64,000 nt of DNA from Ureibacillus acetophenoni (GTDB lineage: Bacteria > Bacillota > Bacilli > Bacillales_A > Planococcaceae): the NCBI RefSeq assembly GCF_900220965.1, contig NZ_OBQC01000001.1, positions 186,001-250,000 on the forward strand, in the 5' to 3' direction. Of this stretch, positions 1-8,764 are shown piece by piece (positions within the stretch are counted from its first letter, which is position 1; each line of letters starts with the position of its first letter). The position numbers were made by a program, and so were the translations under genes. The notes below the pieces were generated by a model. It saw only the letters and a program-made list of their open reading frames with translations. It was not told the DNA's origin and did not search any database.

Positions 1-225
1 AATTAGAAATATATTTTAATTTGTCGATTTATCTGTTTAAATGAATAAAGGAGTTAATATTTGGAAAAATATCATAATTTACACAATTGAAATCTAATAG
101 TATAAATTGAGTCATGCTTGTATATATTAGAGATAAATAGATTATGAGATACATAGTTTTAGTTTATAAATGCCCCAAAGAATAAGGATTTTATGCGGAA
201 AATATACCTGAGAGGAAGTTGCATT
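1..225. other. AT-rich leader at window edge
   Basis: No gene is supported here. The stretch is very AT-rich and ends in the Shine-Dalgarno sequence (AGAGGAAG, 211-218) of the SLH-CAP gene. An ATG at 193 lies in frame with that gene but has no ribosome binding site. Confidence 0.6.
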
Positions 226-1329
226 TTGAAAAAAATAGGTTCTTCTTTATTCGTTGTTCTATTCTTTGTATTTCAATTGTGTATGATCAATGCTTCAGCA
301 GAAACTAAAAATGATTTGTGTAAACAAACTAATACTTCTAACGAATTTGAATTGATAAATGATATTTCTCTACATTTTTGGGGGACAAACCCTATTTTAA
401 ATGTTGTCAATCAAGGGTATATGGAAGTCTATGAAGATGGTGAATTTCTACCAAATGAAATTATTACTAGGGGAGAAGCTGCTAAAGTAATTACGAAAGT
501 ATTAGGAGTTTCATTAGATTCAGAATTCCAGTTAATTGCAGAGGATGTTTCAACTTCTCATTGTTATTTTAATGAAATAAGAAAACTGGCGGAACTAGGT
601 ATTATCCAAAATGACGATTTGATTCGTCCAGATGAACCTTTAACTAGAGCAGAAGTAGCAGTTTTGATATCACGTGCCTTTCAAGTGGAAGTAGATCAGC
701 AAAATAAATCGACGTTTAAAGATTACAAAGACTCTTTCTGGGCAAAGCATACGATCGAATCGTTAGCAGATGTAGACATCATCCAAGGAACATCAGCAAC
801 TACGTATTCTCCAAATGATCACGTAACAAGAGCTCAATTAGCAACCTTCATAAGTAGAGCACAAGAGTTTAGTCATAAAGTGAATCATTTGGAAATTACT
901 TACGATTATTTGTCTAAAGAGTATATCTCTACAAAAAATGAGTTCATTAACTGGGCTGATGAGGTAGTGCATTATGTCAATATTGAAAGAGAAAAATTTG
1001 GTGTGGCGCCACTGGAGCTAGATATGTTGTTAAATCAACTGGCGATTATTAAAGCGAAAGATATGGTTAAACGTCATTATTTTGAACACAAATCTCCTTA
1101 TTATGGCTACCCTTGGGATTTAGCGACTTTATTTGATTATGAATATACAAGTTTGGGTGAAAATATAGCTAGAAACTTCCAAGCGCCTAAAGATGTAGTA
1201 GATGCTTGGATGGAATCTCCTTCCCATCGTGAGAATATGTTAAGGGATAGTTATACAAACATTGGAGTCGGAATTACCAAAGATGACAATGGTAACTATT
1301 ATTGGGTTCAAATGTTTTCAAGTACGTAA
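226..1329 (+). CDS. SLH-domain protein with C-terminal CAP (SCP/PR1-like) domain
   Basis: This is a secreted surface protein of about 367 residues. I chose the TTG at 226 because AGAGGAAG lies 7 nt upstream; an in-frame ATG at 193 has no such site and would add 11 residues before the signal peptide. The protein has a signal peptide ending near NASAET. Three SLH-like modules follow, recognisable by TRGEAAKV, TRAEVAVL and TRAQLATF, and these would bind the pyruvylated wall polymer. From about residue 245 comes a CAP domain with the motifs HYFEHKSPYYGY, GENIA and SPSHRENML. CAP proteins in spore formers are often extracytoplasmic, but the substrate here is unknown. It stands alone before two SLH-NlpC genes, which suggests a local group of S-layer-associated wall proteins. 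Confidence 0.88.
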   Translation: MKKIGSSLFVVLFFVFQLCMINASAETKNDLCKQTNTSNEFELINDISLHFWGTNPILNVVNQGYMEVYEDGEFLPNEIITRGEAAKVITKVLGVSLDSEFQLIAEDVSTSHCYFNEIRKLAELGIIQNDDLIRPDEPLTRAEVAVLISRAFQVEVDQQNKSTFKDYKDSFWAKHTIESLADVDIIQGTSATTYSPNDHVTRAQLATFISRAQEFSHKVNHLEITYDYLSKEYISTKNEFINWADEVVHYVNIEREKFGVAPLELDMLLNQLAIIKAKDMVKRHYFEHKSPYYGYPWDLATLFDYEYTSLGENIARNFQAPKDVVDAWMESPSHRENMLRDSYTNIGVGITKDDNGNYYWVQMFSST

Positions 1330-1432
1330 TAAGGAAACAACCGCTATTGCGCAATGTTTTATAAAATAAATTATTATCCTGTAGATATTCTTTCGAAATA
1401 ATGAATAATAAATGTAATATAGTAGCGCTATA

Positions 1433-1449
1433 TGTTACAAAAGTATTAC
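1433..1449 (+). promoter_or_regulatory. Imperfect WalR-like box
   Basis: TGTTAC-N5-TATTAC resembles the WalR box TGTWAH-N5-TGTWAH with one mismatch. A terminator hairpin lies between it and the next gene, so a role in transcribing the NlpC/P60 gene at 1628 is doubtful. Confidence 0.2.
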
Positions 1450-1482
1450 AAGATTGAAATATTTCTTCTAAAATTTTCTTAT

Positions 1483-1533
1483 AAAGTGCCGAATTTCTAG
1501 TATTACCAAGAAATTCGGCACTTTCTATTTTAT
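1483..1533 (+). terminator. Rho-independent terminator after the SLH-CAP gene
   Basis: A perfect 16-bp stem (AAAGTGCCGAATTTCT and its complement) with a 10-nt loop is followed by CTATTTTAT. It lies about 150 nt after the stop codon at 1329. Confidence 0.75.
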
Positions 1534-1551
1534 AGTAAAAACGTTACATAA

Positions 1552-1581
1552 TTGAAAAATAACTTCCAGGATTTTTATGAT
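1552..1581 (+). promoter_or_regulatory. Candidate sigma-A promoter for the first NlpC/P60-SLH gene
   Basis: TTGAAA (1552-1557) and TATGAT (1576-1581) are separated by 18 nt and lie about 45 nt before the GTG start, downstream of the preceding terminator. Confidence 0.4.
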
Positions 1582-1627
1582 AATCTATTAATAGCTAAAG
1601 AGAGGTTACTGGAAGGAGTAGTTTAAT

Positions 1628-2575
1628 GTGCAGAAGAAAAAATGGTTAATCCCCGTATTCGCATCTTTTATGTTATTTTCAGGGATAGGTGCTATGAATG
1701 CAGAAGCAGCATCAGTAGAAGAGCTAACTTCAACAGCTAAACAATATTTAAAGGCGCCTTATAGATATGGTGGAACTTCAATTACATCAGGAATTGATTG
1801 TTCTGCTTATACTCAATATATTTTCTCAAAGTTTGGGATCTCTTTACCACGTTCATCTTCAGAACAATTTAATGTTGGAACTTCAGTGGCAAAAAGCGAT
1901 TTACAAGCTGGAGATTTAGTGTTCTTTAATACAAATGGTAGAAGTATCTCCCATGTAGGAATCTATATTGGCGATGGCAAGTTTATCTCTGCTACAACAG
2001 ATGGTGGTGTTGCCATTGACTCAATTAACGATCCTTATTACTGGGGTTCAAAATATGTTGGTGCTAAGCGTGTAGCTGATTTCACTGCTGAAGAAGTAGA
2101 AGAGGCTAAGGCAGAAGTAGCGAAAGCAGAAGTGAAAAGTGTAAGTGTTGACTTTAGCATTTATACATCTCGCGGTGAAGTGGCATTGATTCTTGCTGAA
2201 ACACTTGGTTTAGATACATCTGATACAAATAGTCCATTTGTTGACGTTAAACCATCTGACAAATATGCTGGTGCGGTTAACGCTCTTTATAAAAAAGGAA
2301 TTTTCATTGGCGATGAACAGAAAAAATTCAACCCAGGGTCACCGATGACTCGCGGTGAGTTATCATTAGTATTAGTAAATGCTTTCGGTTTAACTCAATC
2401 AGGTGAAGCTGTCGAATTTAAAGATGTCCCAACAACTCATTGGGCACATGACTTTGTTTCGATTTTAGCTTCTAACGATATTACACAAGGAATTGGTGAC
2501 GGTAAATACGGGATCGATGACTTAGTTTCAAAAGAGCAATTAAGCGAGTTTATCGAAAAGCTTACAGAAAATTAA
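1628..2575 (+). CDS. NlpC/P60 peptidoglycan endopeptidase with SLH domains (copy 1)
   Basis: This 315-residue secreted wall hydrolase starts at GTG, with GGAAGGAG at 1611-1618. A signal peptide ends near NAEAAS. The NlpC/P60 domain spans about residues 32-150, with catalytic Cys58 in GIDCSAYTQ and His109 in SHVGIYIG; this family cleaves D-gamma-glutamyl-meso-DAP bonds in stem peptides. An Ala/Glu/Lys-rich linker (about 153-172) leads to two SLH modules (TSRGEVAL and TRGELSLV) for anchoring to the wall polymer. It is strongly similar along its whole length to the next gene, so the two look like a tandem duplication. Terminators flank it, so it is probably monocistronic. Confidence 0.92.
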   Translation: MQKKKWLIPVFASFMLFSGIGAMNAEAASVEELTSTAKQYLKAPYRYGGTSITSGIDCSAYTQYIFSKFGISLPRSSSEQFNVGTSVAKSDLQAGDLVFFNTNGRSISHVGIYIGDGKFISATTDGGVAIDSINDPYYWGSKYVGAKRVADFTAEEVEEAKAEVAKAEVKSVSVDFSIYTSRGEVALILAETLGLDTSDTNSPFVDVKPSDKYAGAVNALYKKGIFIGDEQKKFNPGSPMTRGELSLVLVNAFGLTQSGEAVEFKDVPTTHWAHDFVSILASNDITQGIGDGKYGIDDLVSKEQLSEFIEKLTEN

Positions 2576-2990
2576 TTTAACGTAGTTCTTAACATGTAGT
2601 TCAAGCTAATCATTAATTCCTGCACAGATTGATGATTGGATCCTTTCAGAACTCTTATATATGAACGTTTCAGGGAGAAGGTTTTATACCTTCTCTTTTT
2701 ATGTATATGTGGAAATTTATTGTAAATGCTAATTAATTTCCCCTGGAAGTAGTGGAAAATAATTCATAGTTTATTACGACCAAATTACAAATATGTTTGG
2801 TGAAATTGGTAAATTGTTGTTTATGCACCAATTAGCTCGAAATAGCAAGATTTTCTTATTAAACCAATTCGACGAATAGTAATAAGAATGAAAAGTTATT
2901 ACTCTCTTTTCTATGATAGTCTTAGAATAGATAAAAAACAGATAACTACTAGATAACTATTAATGTTTTGATTAGAGGGAGAGAGAAGTA
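2576..2990. other. Intergenic region between the tandem NlpC/P60 genes
   Basis: It contains a terminator (2674-2700) and the Shine-Dalgarno sequence GAGGGAGAG just before 2991. I see no convincing gene or well-formed promoter in the AT-rich remainder. Confidence 0.6.
2674..2700 (+). terminator. Terminator after NlpC/P60-SLH copy 1
   Basis: GAGAAGGT and ACCTTCTC form an 8-bp stem with a TTTAT loop, followed by TTTTT. It is about 100 nt after the stop. Confidence 0.7.
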
Positions 2991-3911
2991 TTGAAAAAGA
3001 AATGGCTACTACCAGTATTTGCATCATTCATGATTTTTTCTAGCCTTGGTATCAACGAAACCGAAGCTGCAAGCCCATCAGACTTAACGAAAACAGCTTT
3101 ATCATACATAGGAGCACCATATAAATATGGAGGCACATCCATTACATACGGAATTGATTGTTCCGCTTATACCCAATTAGTATTTTCAAAACTAGGAGTT
3201 AACCTTGCTAGATCGTCAAGTGCACAATATGCACAAGGTACGGCAGTATCTAAAAGCAACTTACAAATTGGCGATTTAGTCTTCTTTAACACATCAGGAA
3301 GAGGAATCTCTCACGTAGGAATATACATTGGAAGCGGCAAATTTGTTTCTGCTACAACAAGTAGAGGTGTAGCAGTAGATAGCATCAATGACCCTTACTA
3401 CTGGGGAAATAAATATGTTGGCGCAAAACGTGTAACTAACTTTACAAATGAGCAAGTAGAACAAGTGAAAGCTGAAACAGTAAACTTAGAACAATTTGCT
3501 TCACGCGGTGAAATTGCAGTGGAATTAGCGAAAGCCCTTGGATTAGACACTACGAATACAAATTCACCATTTCCAGATGTGAGTAGCTCGGCTGACTATG
3601 CTGGAGCTGCAACAGCATTAAACAAAATGGGCGTATTTGAAGGTAATGAAAATGGAGAATTTAATCCAAATGCACCAATTACGCGCGGTGAAATTGCAAA
3701 AGTTTTAGTCGTTGCTTTTGGTTTAAAGCAAACAGGTGATGTAGAACAATTCAATGATGTTCCATCAAATCATTGGGCATATGAACACGTGTCAATCTTA
3801 TCATCAAACAAAGTAACACTTGGTGTTGGCTACGGATTGTTTGGCGTTAATGATTACGTAAGTATGGATCAAATGGATTTATTTACTGAAAGAGCGAAGA
3901 ATTTAAAATAA
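2991..3911 (+). CDS. NlpC/P60 peptidoglycan endopeptidase with SLH domains (copy 2)
   Basis: This 306-residue paralogue of the preceding gene has the same architecture. The TTG start is supported by GAGGGAGAG upstream and by alignment of its N-terminus (KKKWLLPVFASFM) with copy 1. The signal peptide ends near ETEAAS. The NlpC/P60 domain has Cys57 in GIDCSAY and His108 in ISHVGIYIG. The linker is shorter than in copy 1 and is followed by two SLH modules (SRGEIAVE and TRGEIAKV). The likely role is S-layer-anchored wall remodelling, such as cell separation. No good terminator was seen directly after it; a 51-bp repeat array begins about 110 nt downstream. Confidence 0.92.
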   Translation: MKKKWLLPVFASFMIFSSLGINETEAASPSDLTKTALSYIGAPYKYGGTSITYGIDCSAYTQLVFSKLGVNLARSSSAQYAQGTAVSKSNLQIGDLVFFNTSGRGISHVGIYIGSGKFVSATTSRGVAVDSINDPYYWGNKYVGAKRVTNFTNEQVEQVKAETVNLEQFASRGEIAVELAKALGLDTTNTNSPFPDVSSSADYAGAATALNKMGVFEGNENGEFNPNAPITRGEIAKVLVVAFGLKQTGDVEQFNDVPSNHWAYEHVSILSSNKVTLGVGYGLFGVNDYVSMDQMDLFTERAKNLK

Positions 3912-4022
3912 AAGGTGAGTGTACGCTTTTTCCTGTTGAGTGTGCACGGCTACCCCCAGATTAATTCACTAAGGGAGTGAGTTGGTTTGGGGGTTTTATT
4001 ATTTATAGTGATTTCGAATCTA

Positions 4023-4424
4023 GACAAAACTTCAGGAATTGCTGGAGACTTGTTAAGAACAGGTGATTATTTAGACAAAACTTCTGGAATTACCGGAGAC
4101 TTGTCGAGAACAGGTGATTATTTAGACAAAACTTCAGGAATTGCTGGAGACTTGTCAAGAACAGGTGATTATTTAGACATAAATTCTGAAATTTCCGGAA
4201 AACTGTCAAGAAAGGGAGACTATTTAGACAAAAATCTTGGAATCATCTGAGACTTGTCAAGAAAGGGAGACTATTTAGACATTAATTCTGGAATTACCGG
4301 AGACTTGTCGAGAACAGGTAATTATTTAGACGAAAATTCTGGAATTACTGGAGTATTGTCAAGAAAGGGTGATTATCTAGACAAAAGTTCAAGATTCTCC
4401 AGTTAACTGTCGAAAATAGAGGAT
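4023..4424 (+). repeat. 51-bp direct repeat array, eight units
   Basis: Units begin with GACA at 4023, 4074, 4125, 4176, 4227, 4278, 4329 and 4380, exactly 51 bp apart. Each contains TGGA or CGGA near the middle and TGTC near position 29. Because 51 is divisible by 3, an open frame (3987-4250) crosses part of the array; it ends inside the fifth unit and has no conserved protein features, so I do not call a gene. The array lies between convergent genes. The same unit type reappears at 34261 and 63860. Confidence 0.9.
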
Positions 4425-4554
4425 AACGTTTGAATAAAAAATGATTACGCAGCCTACTCAGGTAAAGTGTATTCTACTTAAGCTTACGTCTATAAAAGCT
4501 TTTCTCACATTTTATAAACGTGAATAATTCTACTTAATCTAGTTTTTATTAATC

Positions 4555-5514
4555 TTACATTAGTGATTTTTGAAGTACTTCACGCACATCTTGTAGCTCA
4601 TCTTCATTTAAAAAATAATACCATATCCCGTCTTCTTCAATACGTCCATCGCCTTGAGAAAATTTCAAATGCTCTATATTATCTAAAGTTGACTTATAAG
4701 TACTTTGAAACTCTATCATTTCATCGAAAGTAAGATTCGTTTGCACATTTTCTCTAATTGTTTTTAATATACTTGGAGCTTGCCAGACTAAATTAAAGGA
4801 CACGGCTTTATTAAAAATACTCTCCAAAACATCTCTTTGCCTCATCTGTCTTCCAAAATCACCAAGGGGGTCTTCTTTTCGCATACGTACATAGACGAGG
4901 GCTTCTTCACCGGAAAGGGTGATTGTTCCTTCTGGGAAGTGGTAATCGTCGACAGTAAAGTCCATGTCATTCACGACTTCAACTCCACCAACGATATCCA
5001 CCATTTCGACAAACCCTTTCATATTGACTGAAACGACATAATCAATCGGAATATCTAATAAATTCTCAACGGTTAAAAGGGAAGTTTCGACGCCGCCAAA
5101 AGCGTAAGAGTGGTTAATTTTATCTTCAAAATCAAAACCTACAATCTCTGTATACGTATCTCTTGGAATACTTAAAATTTTCATAGCATCCTGTGCTGGA
5201 TTTAATGTCAAAACAAGAATCGTATCTGCGCGGCCTTTGGATTGATCGGTGTCGATACCGAGTAGGAGAACTGTTATAGGTTTCGCTGTTTCTGTTTCAT
5301 TTTGCTGCTCTTGTTGAAATGGTTGTTCATTCGAACTAACCTCGCTAATTTTATAATTATCTTCCGGAGCCTTAGAAGAGATCACTAACGGTTCGTGAAT
5401 CGCGTCAAAAGTAGAACGGACTTCATTATATAGATAAATACCATAACCCGTTACAAGCAACAAAATAGAGCCAAGCACAATGAAAACTACTTTCCAGTTC
5501 ATCCATTTTTTCAT
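4555..5514 (-). CDS. LytR-CpsA-Psr (LCP) family wall-polymer ligase
   Basis: This is a membrane-anchored protein of 319 residues. LCP enzymes transfer undecaprenyl-pyrophosphate-linked polymers such as teichoic acid to peptidoglycan. The protein has one N-terminal transmembrane helix (about residues 9-30), a variable linker rich in Gln and Glu, and an LCP domain from about residue 80. The domain motifs are LLLGIDTD, KILSIPRDTY, INHSYAFGG and a late RMRKEDPLGDFGRQ with conserved Arg residues that contact the lipid pyrophosphate. The ATG start has GGGGGAG upstream. It is one of two LCP genes in the window; which polymer each attaches cannot be told from sequence. Confidence 0.92.
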   Translation of the reverse strand: MKKWMNWKVVFIVLGSILLLVTGYGIYLYNEVRSTFDAIHEPLVISSKAPEDNYKISEVSSNEQPFQQEQQNETETAKPITVLLLGIDTDQSKGRADTILVLTLNPAQDAMKILSIPRDTYTEIVGFDFEDKINHSYAFGGVETSLLTVENLLDIPIDYVVSVNMKGFVEMVDIVGGVEVVNDMDFTVDDYHFPEGTITLSGEEALVYVRMRKEDPLGDFGRQMRQRDVLESIFNKAVSFNLVWQAPSILKTIRENVQTNLTFDEMIEFQSTYKSTLDNIEHLKFSQGDGRIEEDGIWYYFLNEDELQDVREVLQKSLM

Positions 5515-5533
5515 GAAAAAACTCCCCCATAAT

Positions 5534-5576
5534 AAAAACTCCTCTATCTTGCAATATATGCAAAATAGAAGAGTTT
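5534..5576 (-). terminator. Terminator of brnQ
   Basis: Read on the minus strand, AAACTC.TCTAT..TGCA pairs with its complement across a short loop and is followed by a T-run. It lies between the brnQ stop codon and the LCP gene. Confidence 0.7.
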
Positions 5577-5583
5577 CAAGATA

Positions 5584-6918
5584 CTATTTCGTACTCATTT
5601 TTAATTGATAGCTTGATTTTGTTAATAGGTGAATCAACCATCCAACTGCAAGGGCAATAATTGCCGGAACTAACCAACCTAAGCTTTGTTCTGCTAATGG
5701 TAATGAATTGATGATCTTTCCATACCATTCAACTTTAATACCTGCTGTACTTAGTCCATCGTAAAGTCCAACGAATGCTGTAACGATTAATGGTAACGTA
5801 TAAACAATTGGACGACGATCAAATAATTTATCGAACATTACTAATAACATTAAAACGATTGTAAGTGGGTAAATGAACATTAATACAGGTAACGTAATTG
5901 TGATTAAGTTCGCTAAACCAACGTTTGAAACTACGAATGCAAATAATGTGAATACAACAACTAAAAGTTTATAAGAAAGTTTCGGGAATAGCTTATTGAA
6001 GAACGTTGCATTGGCTGACACTAAGCCAATCCCTGTTGTTAAACAAGCTAAAATGATTACTGCAGATAAAATAATATTTCCGGCATTACCATAAAGAATT
6101 TGAGATGCTTGAGCAATAATACTACCGCCATCATTTAAATAACCAGTAACGCTTGGACTTGTTACACCAATGTATCCTAATGAGATATAAACGAATGCTA
6201 GTCCTAGTGCAGCGATTAATCCCGCGTTGATAGTCATTTTAACTTGTCTTGCGCGGTCTTTAATTCCTTTTGCTGCTAAAGATTGAACAATTAAAATTCC
6301 GAACACTAGTGATGCTAATACGTCTAATGTTAAATAACCTTCAGTAAATCCTTTACCAAATGCTTGTGAAGTATAAGCACCTTGAGCGTCTCCAATCGGA
6401 CCAATAGGTGTAATGAATGCTTTCACTGCTAGTAGAACGATAACTAATAATAATAATGGTGTTAATACTTTACCTACACGGTCAATAATTTTGCTTGGGT
6501 TTAAGGATAAGAACAGTACGACTCCAAAGAAGATTACTGTTGTTACGAATAATGGAATCCAGCTCGCTTGAGATTCTGCCGCTACGAATGGTGCAACACC
6601 GATTTCGAAAGCTACTGCACCAGTACGAGGAAACGCAAACAGTGGCCCAATCGATAAGTAAACGACTGCAGTGAAGATAATTCCAAACGCTGGACTCACT
6701 CGACTAGCAACTTGTTGTAAATCTCCACCGTTTAATGCAACTGCGACGATTCCCATTAACGGTAACCCAACGCCAGTAATTAAAAACCCAATCATTGCCG
6801 GGATAAACTCTGATCCAGCTTGTTGTCCCAATAAAGGTGGGAATATAATATTTCCTGCTCCTAAGAATAATGCAAATAGCATAAATCCTACAGGAAGGTT
6901 TTCTTTAAAAAATTTCAT
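5584..6918 (-). CDS. brnQ: Branched-chain amino acid transport system II carrier protein
   Basis: This 444-residue integral membrane symporter for leucine, isoleucine and valine is driven by Na+ or H+. It opens with the family signature GFMLFALFLGAGNIIFPP. About twelve hydrophobic segments follow, including GPLFAFPRTGAVAFEIG and LDVLASLVFGILIV. Its length matches the family. The ATG lies behind GAGAGGTT. A CodY-like box about 42 nt upstream of the start suggests repression when BCAA/GTP levels are high, as for BCAA carriers in other Bacillales. It is transcribed away from the NlpC/P60 gene at 7371. Confidence 0.95.
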   Translation of the reverse strand: MKFFKENLPVGFMLFALFLGAGNIIFPPLLGQQAGSEFIPAMIGFLITGVGLPLMGIVAVALNGGDLQQVASRVSPAFGIIFTAVVYLSIGPLFAFPRTGAVAFEIGVAPFVAAESQASWIPLFVTTVIFFGVVLFLSLNPSKIIDRVGKVLTPLLLLVIVLLAVKAFITPIGPIGDAQGAYTSQAFGKGFTEGYLTLDVLASLVFGILIVQSLAAKGIKDRARQVKMTINAGLIAALGLAFVYISLGYIGVTSPSVTGYLNDGGSIIAQASQILYGNAGNIILSAVIILACLTTGIGLVSANATFFNKLFPKLSYKLLVVVFTLFAFVVSNVGLANLITITLPVLMFIYPLTIVLMLLVMFDKLFDRRPIVYTLPLIVTAFVGLYDGLSTAGIKVEWYGKIINSLPLAEQSLGWLVPAIIALAVGWLIHLLTKSSYQLKMSTK

Positions 6919-6959
6919 ATGTGATAACCTCTCTTTGTTGTAATTTTTTAAGTTGTTGA

Positions 6960-6974
6960 AACTTTCTGAAAATA
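6960..6974 (-). promoter_or_regulatory. CodY-type box upstream of brnQ
   Basis: The sequence AACTTTCTGAAAATA matches 13 of 15 positions of the CodY consensus AATTTTCWGAAAATT. It lies 42-56 nt before the brnQ start, where bound CodY could block transcription. Confidence 0.6.
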
Positions 6975-7138
6975 AAGTCCCTAAAAGTTGTGTACAAGTT
7001 AGGATTCTATCATAGTTTTCTCATAATTAAAATAGTTTTATCAACTTTTTAGCGATTTATGTCGAAATTTGATATTAAATGTTACAAATATTCGAAAAAA
7101 TCTTATTGTACCTTGACTGATAATTGTGTAATTTAGTC

Positions 7139-7161
7139 TATCAATATTCTATTAATTGATA
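7139..7161. promoter_or_regulatory. Inverted repeat in the brnQ/nlpC intergenic region
   Basis: TATCAAT and ATTGATA form a perfect 7-bp inverted repeat with a 9-nt spacer. It could be an operator; no regulator is assigned. Confidence 0.25.
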
Positions 7162-7284
7162 ATACTTGTATTTGGAGGGGGTAGTTTCTTGTAGTAGTCT
7201 TTATTGGTATGTTGAATTAATCGGAAGGATTAATCGAGTTACTTTTGGGTAGAATGATGGAGTTGTCGTATTTTGTAATATATT

Positions 7285-7301
7285 TGTTACAAAACTGTAA
7301 C
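7285..7301 (+). promoter_or_regulatory. WalR box upstream of the NlpC/P60 gene
   Basis: TGTTAC-N5-TGTAAC fits the WalR (YycF) consensus TGTWAH-N5-TGTWAH exactly. It ends 6 nt upstream of a TTGACA -35 box, a typical position for activation of wall-hydrolase genes by WalR. Confidence 0.6.
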
Positions 7302-7307
7302 GTTATA

Positions 7308-7334
7308 TTGACACAATTTTACACATGCTAAGAT
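7308..7334 (+). promoter_or_regulatory. Sigma-A promoter of the NlpC/P60 gene
   Basis: A perfect TTGACA (7308-7313) is followed after 15 nt by TAAGAT (7329-7334), which is preceded by TGC, giving an extended -10. It lies about 36 nt before the start codon. Confidence 0.55.
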
Positions 7335-7370
7335 AGTAAAAAATACGATGCTTGGAATTTGGAGGTTTAC

Positions 7371-7886
7371 ATGAAGCAACAGTTAATCTTACGAATGACT
7401 TTTATTACAACCATCACTTTTCTAATAACTATTGATTATAATAAAGCTGCAAGCGCAGAAGAAATTGATTTTACTTCCGACGAATTAAGAGAAACTGCCC
7501 AACAGTATTTAAATATACCATATGTTTGGGGAGGAACAACGACGAGTGGTTTTGACTGCTCTGGTTATGTTATAAAAGTATTTTCTGATTTAGGCATTGA
7601 TTTACCCCGAACTACTTCATTACTCTATGAAGTGGGCGAATCTGTCACGAAGGATCAATTACAACCAGGCGACCTTGTATTTTTTAATACACTAGGAAAT
7701 GGTGTTTCCCACGTAGGAATTTACTTTGGAAACGGTCAATTCATTCATTCTCAAAGTGATTATGGGGTAAGTGTGACCGATTTGGATGACCCGAAGTATT
7801 GGGGGGCACGCTACATTGGTGCAAAACGAATCGCAAATGTAGGCAATGTTTTACAGACTGTAAATGGAACAACTGCAGAATCATAA
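7371..7886 (+). CDS. NlpC/P60 family secreted peptidoglycan endopeptidase
   Basis: This 171-residue wall hydrolase is made of a signal peptide and a single NlpC/P60 domain, with no SLH or LysM anchor. I chose the ATG at 7371 because GGAGGTTT lies just before it; an upstream in-frame TTG at 7359 overlaps that Shine-Dalgarno sequence. The probable catalytic residues are Cys63 in GFDCSGYV and His114 in SHVGIYFG. The C-terminus ends soon after the domain. An exact WalR box next to a good promoter suggests that it belongs to the WalRK wall-growth regulon. It converges on azoR, with a shared terminator between them. Confidence 0.9.
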   Translation: MKQQLILRMTFITTITFLITIDYNKAASAEEIDFTSDELRETAQQYLNIPYVWGGTTTSGFDCSGYVIKVFSDLGIDLPRTTSLLYEVGESVTKDQLQPGDLVFFNTLGNGVSHVGIYFGNGQFIHSQSDYGVSVTDLDDPKYWGARYIGAKRIANVGNVLQTVNGTTAES

Positions 7887-7887
7887 A

Positions 7888-7922
7888 AAAGAGTCGACTT
7901 TACTGGTCGACTCTCATTTTTT
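7888..7922. terminator. Bidirectional terminator between nlpC and azoR
   Basis: GAGTCGAC and GTCGACTC form a perfect stem. It has A-rich sequence on the left and T-rich sequence on the right, so it can serve both convergent genes. Confidence 0.8.
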
Positions 7923-7923
7923 A

Positions 7924-8562
7924 TTACGTATTAACAGTTACTAATTTTTGTACAGATGCTCTCACGCGTTCCATACCTTCAGCAATAATTGCTTCAGCTT
8001 CATTCGGTTTAGCATTGTGACCTTCGATAATCACTTCATCAAGAAGAGACATACCAGCAACCCCACCGAAAACATTTTTAACAAAGTTTACAGCCATTTC
8101 CATTGGTTGAGCTTCAGGTGTTGAATAAATTCCGCCACGAGCGTTTAACACAACGAATTTTTTGTCTGTCATTAATTGTAAAGCTTGTCCGTCTTCAGTG
8201 TATTTGAATGTGAAGCCAGCTTGATAGATATAGTCAATGTAAGTATGCAGTTTTGCAGGAACCGTTAAATTCCACATTGGGAATGCGATTACTACCACAT
8301 CAGCAGCACTTAAAACGTCCATTGCTTTTTGTTTTGCTGTTAATAGGCGTGACTCAATGTCAGTTAATTCTTCACCATTTTGAGTTTTACCAAAAGCATT
8401 AAATAGATCTTGGCCAAAATAAGGCATATCTTCTTCGAACAAGTCAAAAGTAGTAATGTTTAAACCTTCTACTTTGCGAGCTTCCTCTAAATAAGTTTCG
8501 TACATTTTAGTTGAAACGCCATCAGGGCGGTTATTTGCTTTAATAATAAGCACGTTAGTCAT
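7924..8562 (-). CDS. azoR: FMN-dependent NADH-azoreductase
   Basis: This 212-residue flavodoxin-like-fold enzyme uses NADH to reduce azo bonds and quinones and probably protects against quinone stress. Visible family features are the N-terminal TNVLIIKANNRP strand-loop that binds FMN phosphate, the central AFPMWNLTVPAKLHTYIDYI segment, and NARGGIYS near the flavin ring. Its length is typical. The ATG is preceded by AAAGGAG at 10 nt. It is monocistronic; a long 21-bp-period repeat array begins about 200 bp upstream of its start. Confidence 0.93.
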   Translation of the reverse strand: MTNVLIIKANNRPDGVSTKMYETYLEEARKVEGLNITTFDLFEEDMPYFGQDLFNAFGKTQNGEELTDIESRLLTAKQKAMDVLSAADVVVIAFPMWNLTVPAKLHTYIDYIYQAGFTFKYTEDGQALQLMTDKKFVVLNARGGIYSTPEAQPMEMAVNFVKNVFGGVAGMSLLDEVIIEGHNAKPNEAEAIIAEGMERVRASVQKLVTVNT

Positions 8563-8764
8563 GATGTATATAACTCCTTTTTATCTCGTATTTAATTATC
8601 TTGAAATCAAGATACTATTAAAGTATAACGGGAGATTCATAGTTTTTCAATCGTTATGCTTATATAGTTTTATGGAGGAAATGGATATTGGTAGTGGGGA
8701 TGGAAGGTTAATGAAGTGTTTAACATATAGTTGGTGAATTTTTAGCATTAACTAATGCCAAAAT

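Noticed and set aside
3987-4250. An 87-codon frame through the 51-bp repeat array
   Set aside because: It follows from a 51-bp period. It is closed by a stop in the fifth unit, and the later units are not kept open.
6671-6943. A 90-codon frame antisense to brnQ
   Set aside because: It is a shadow of a clear membrane carrier gene.
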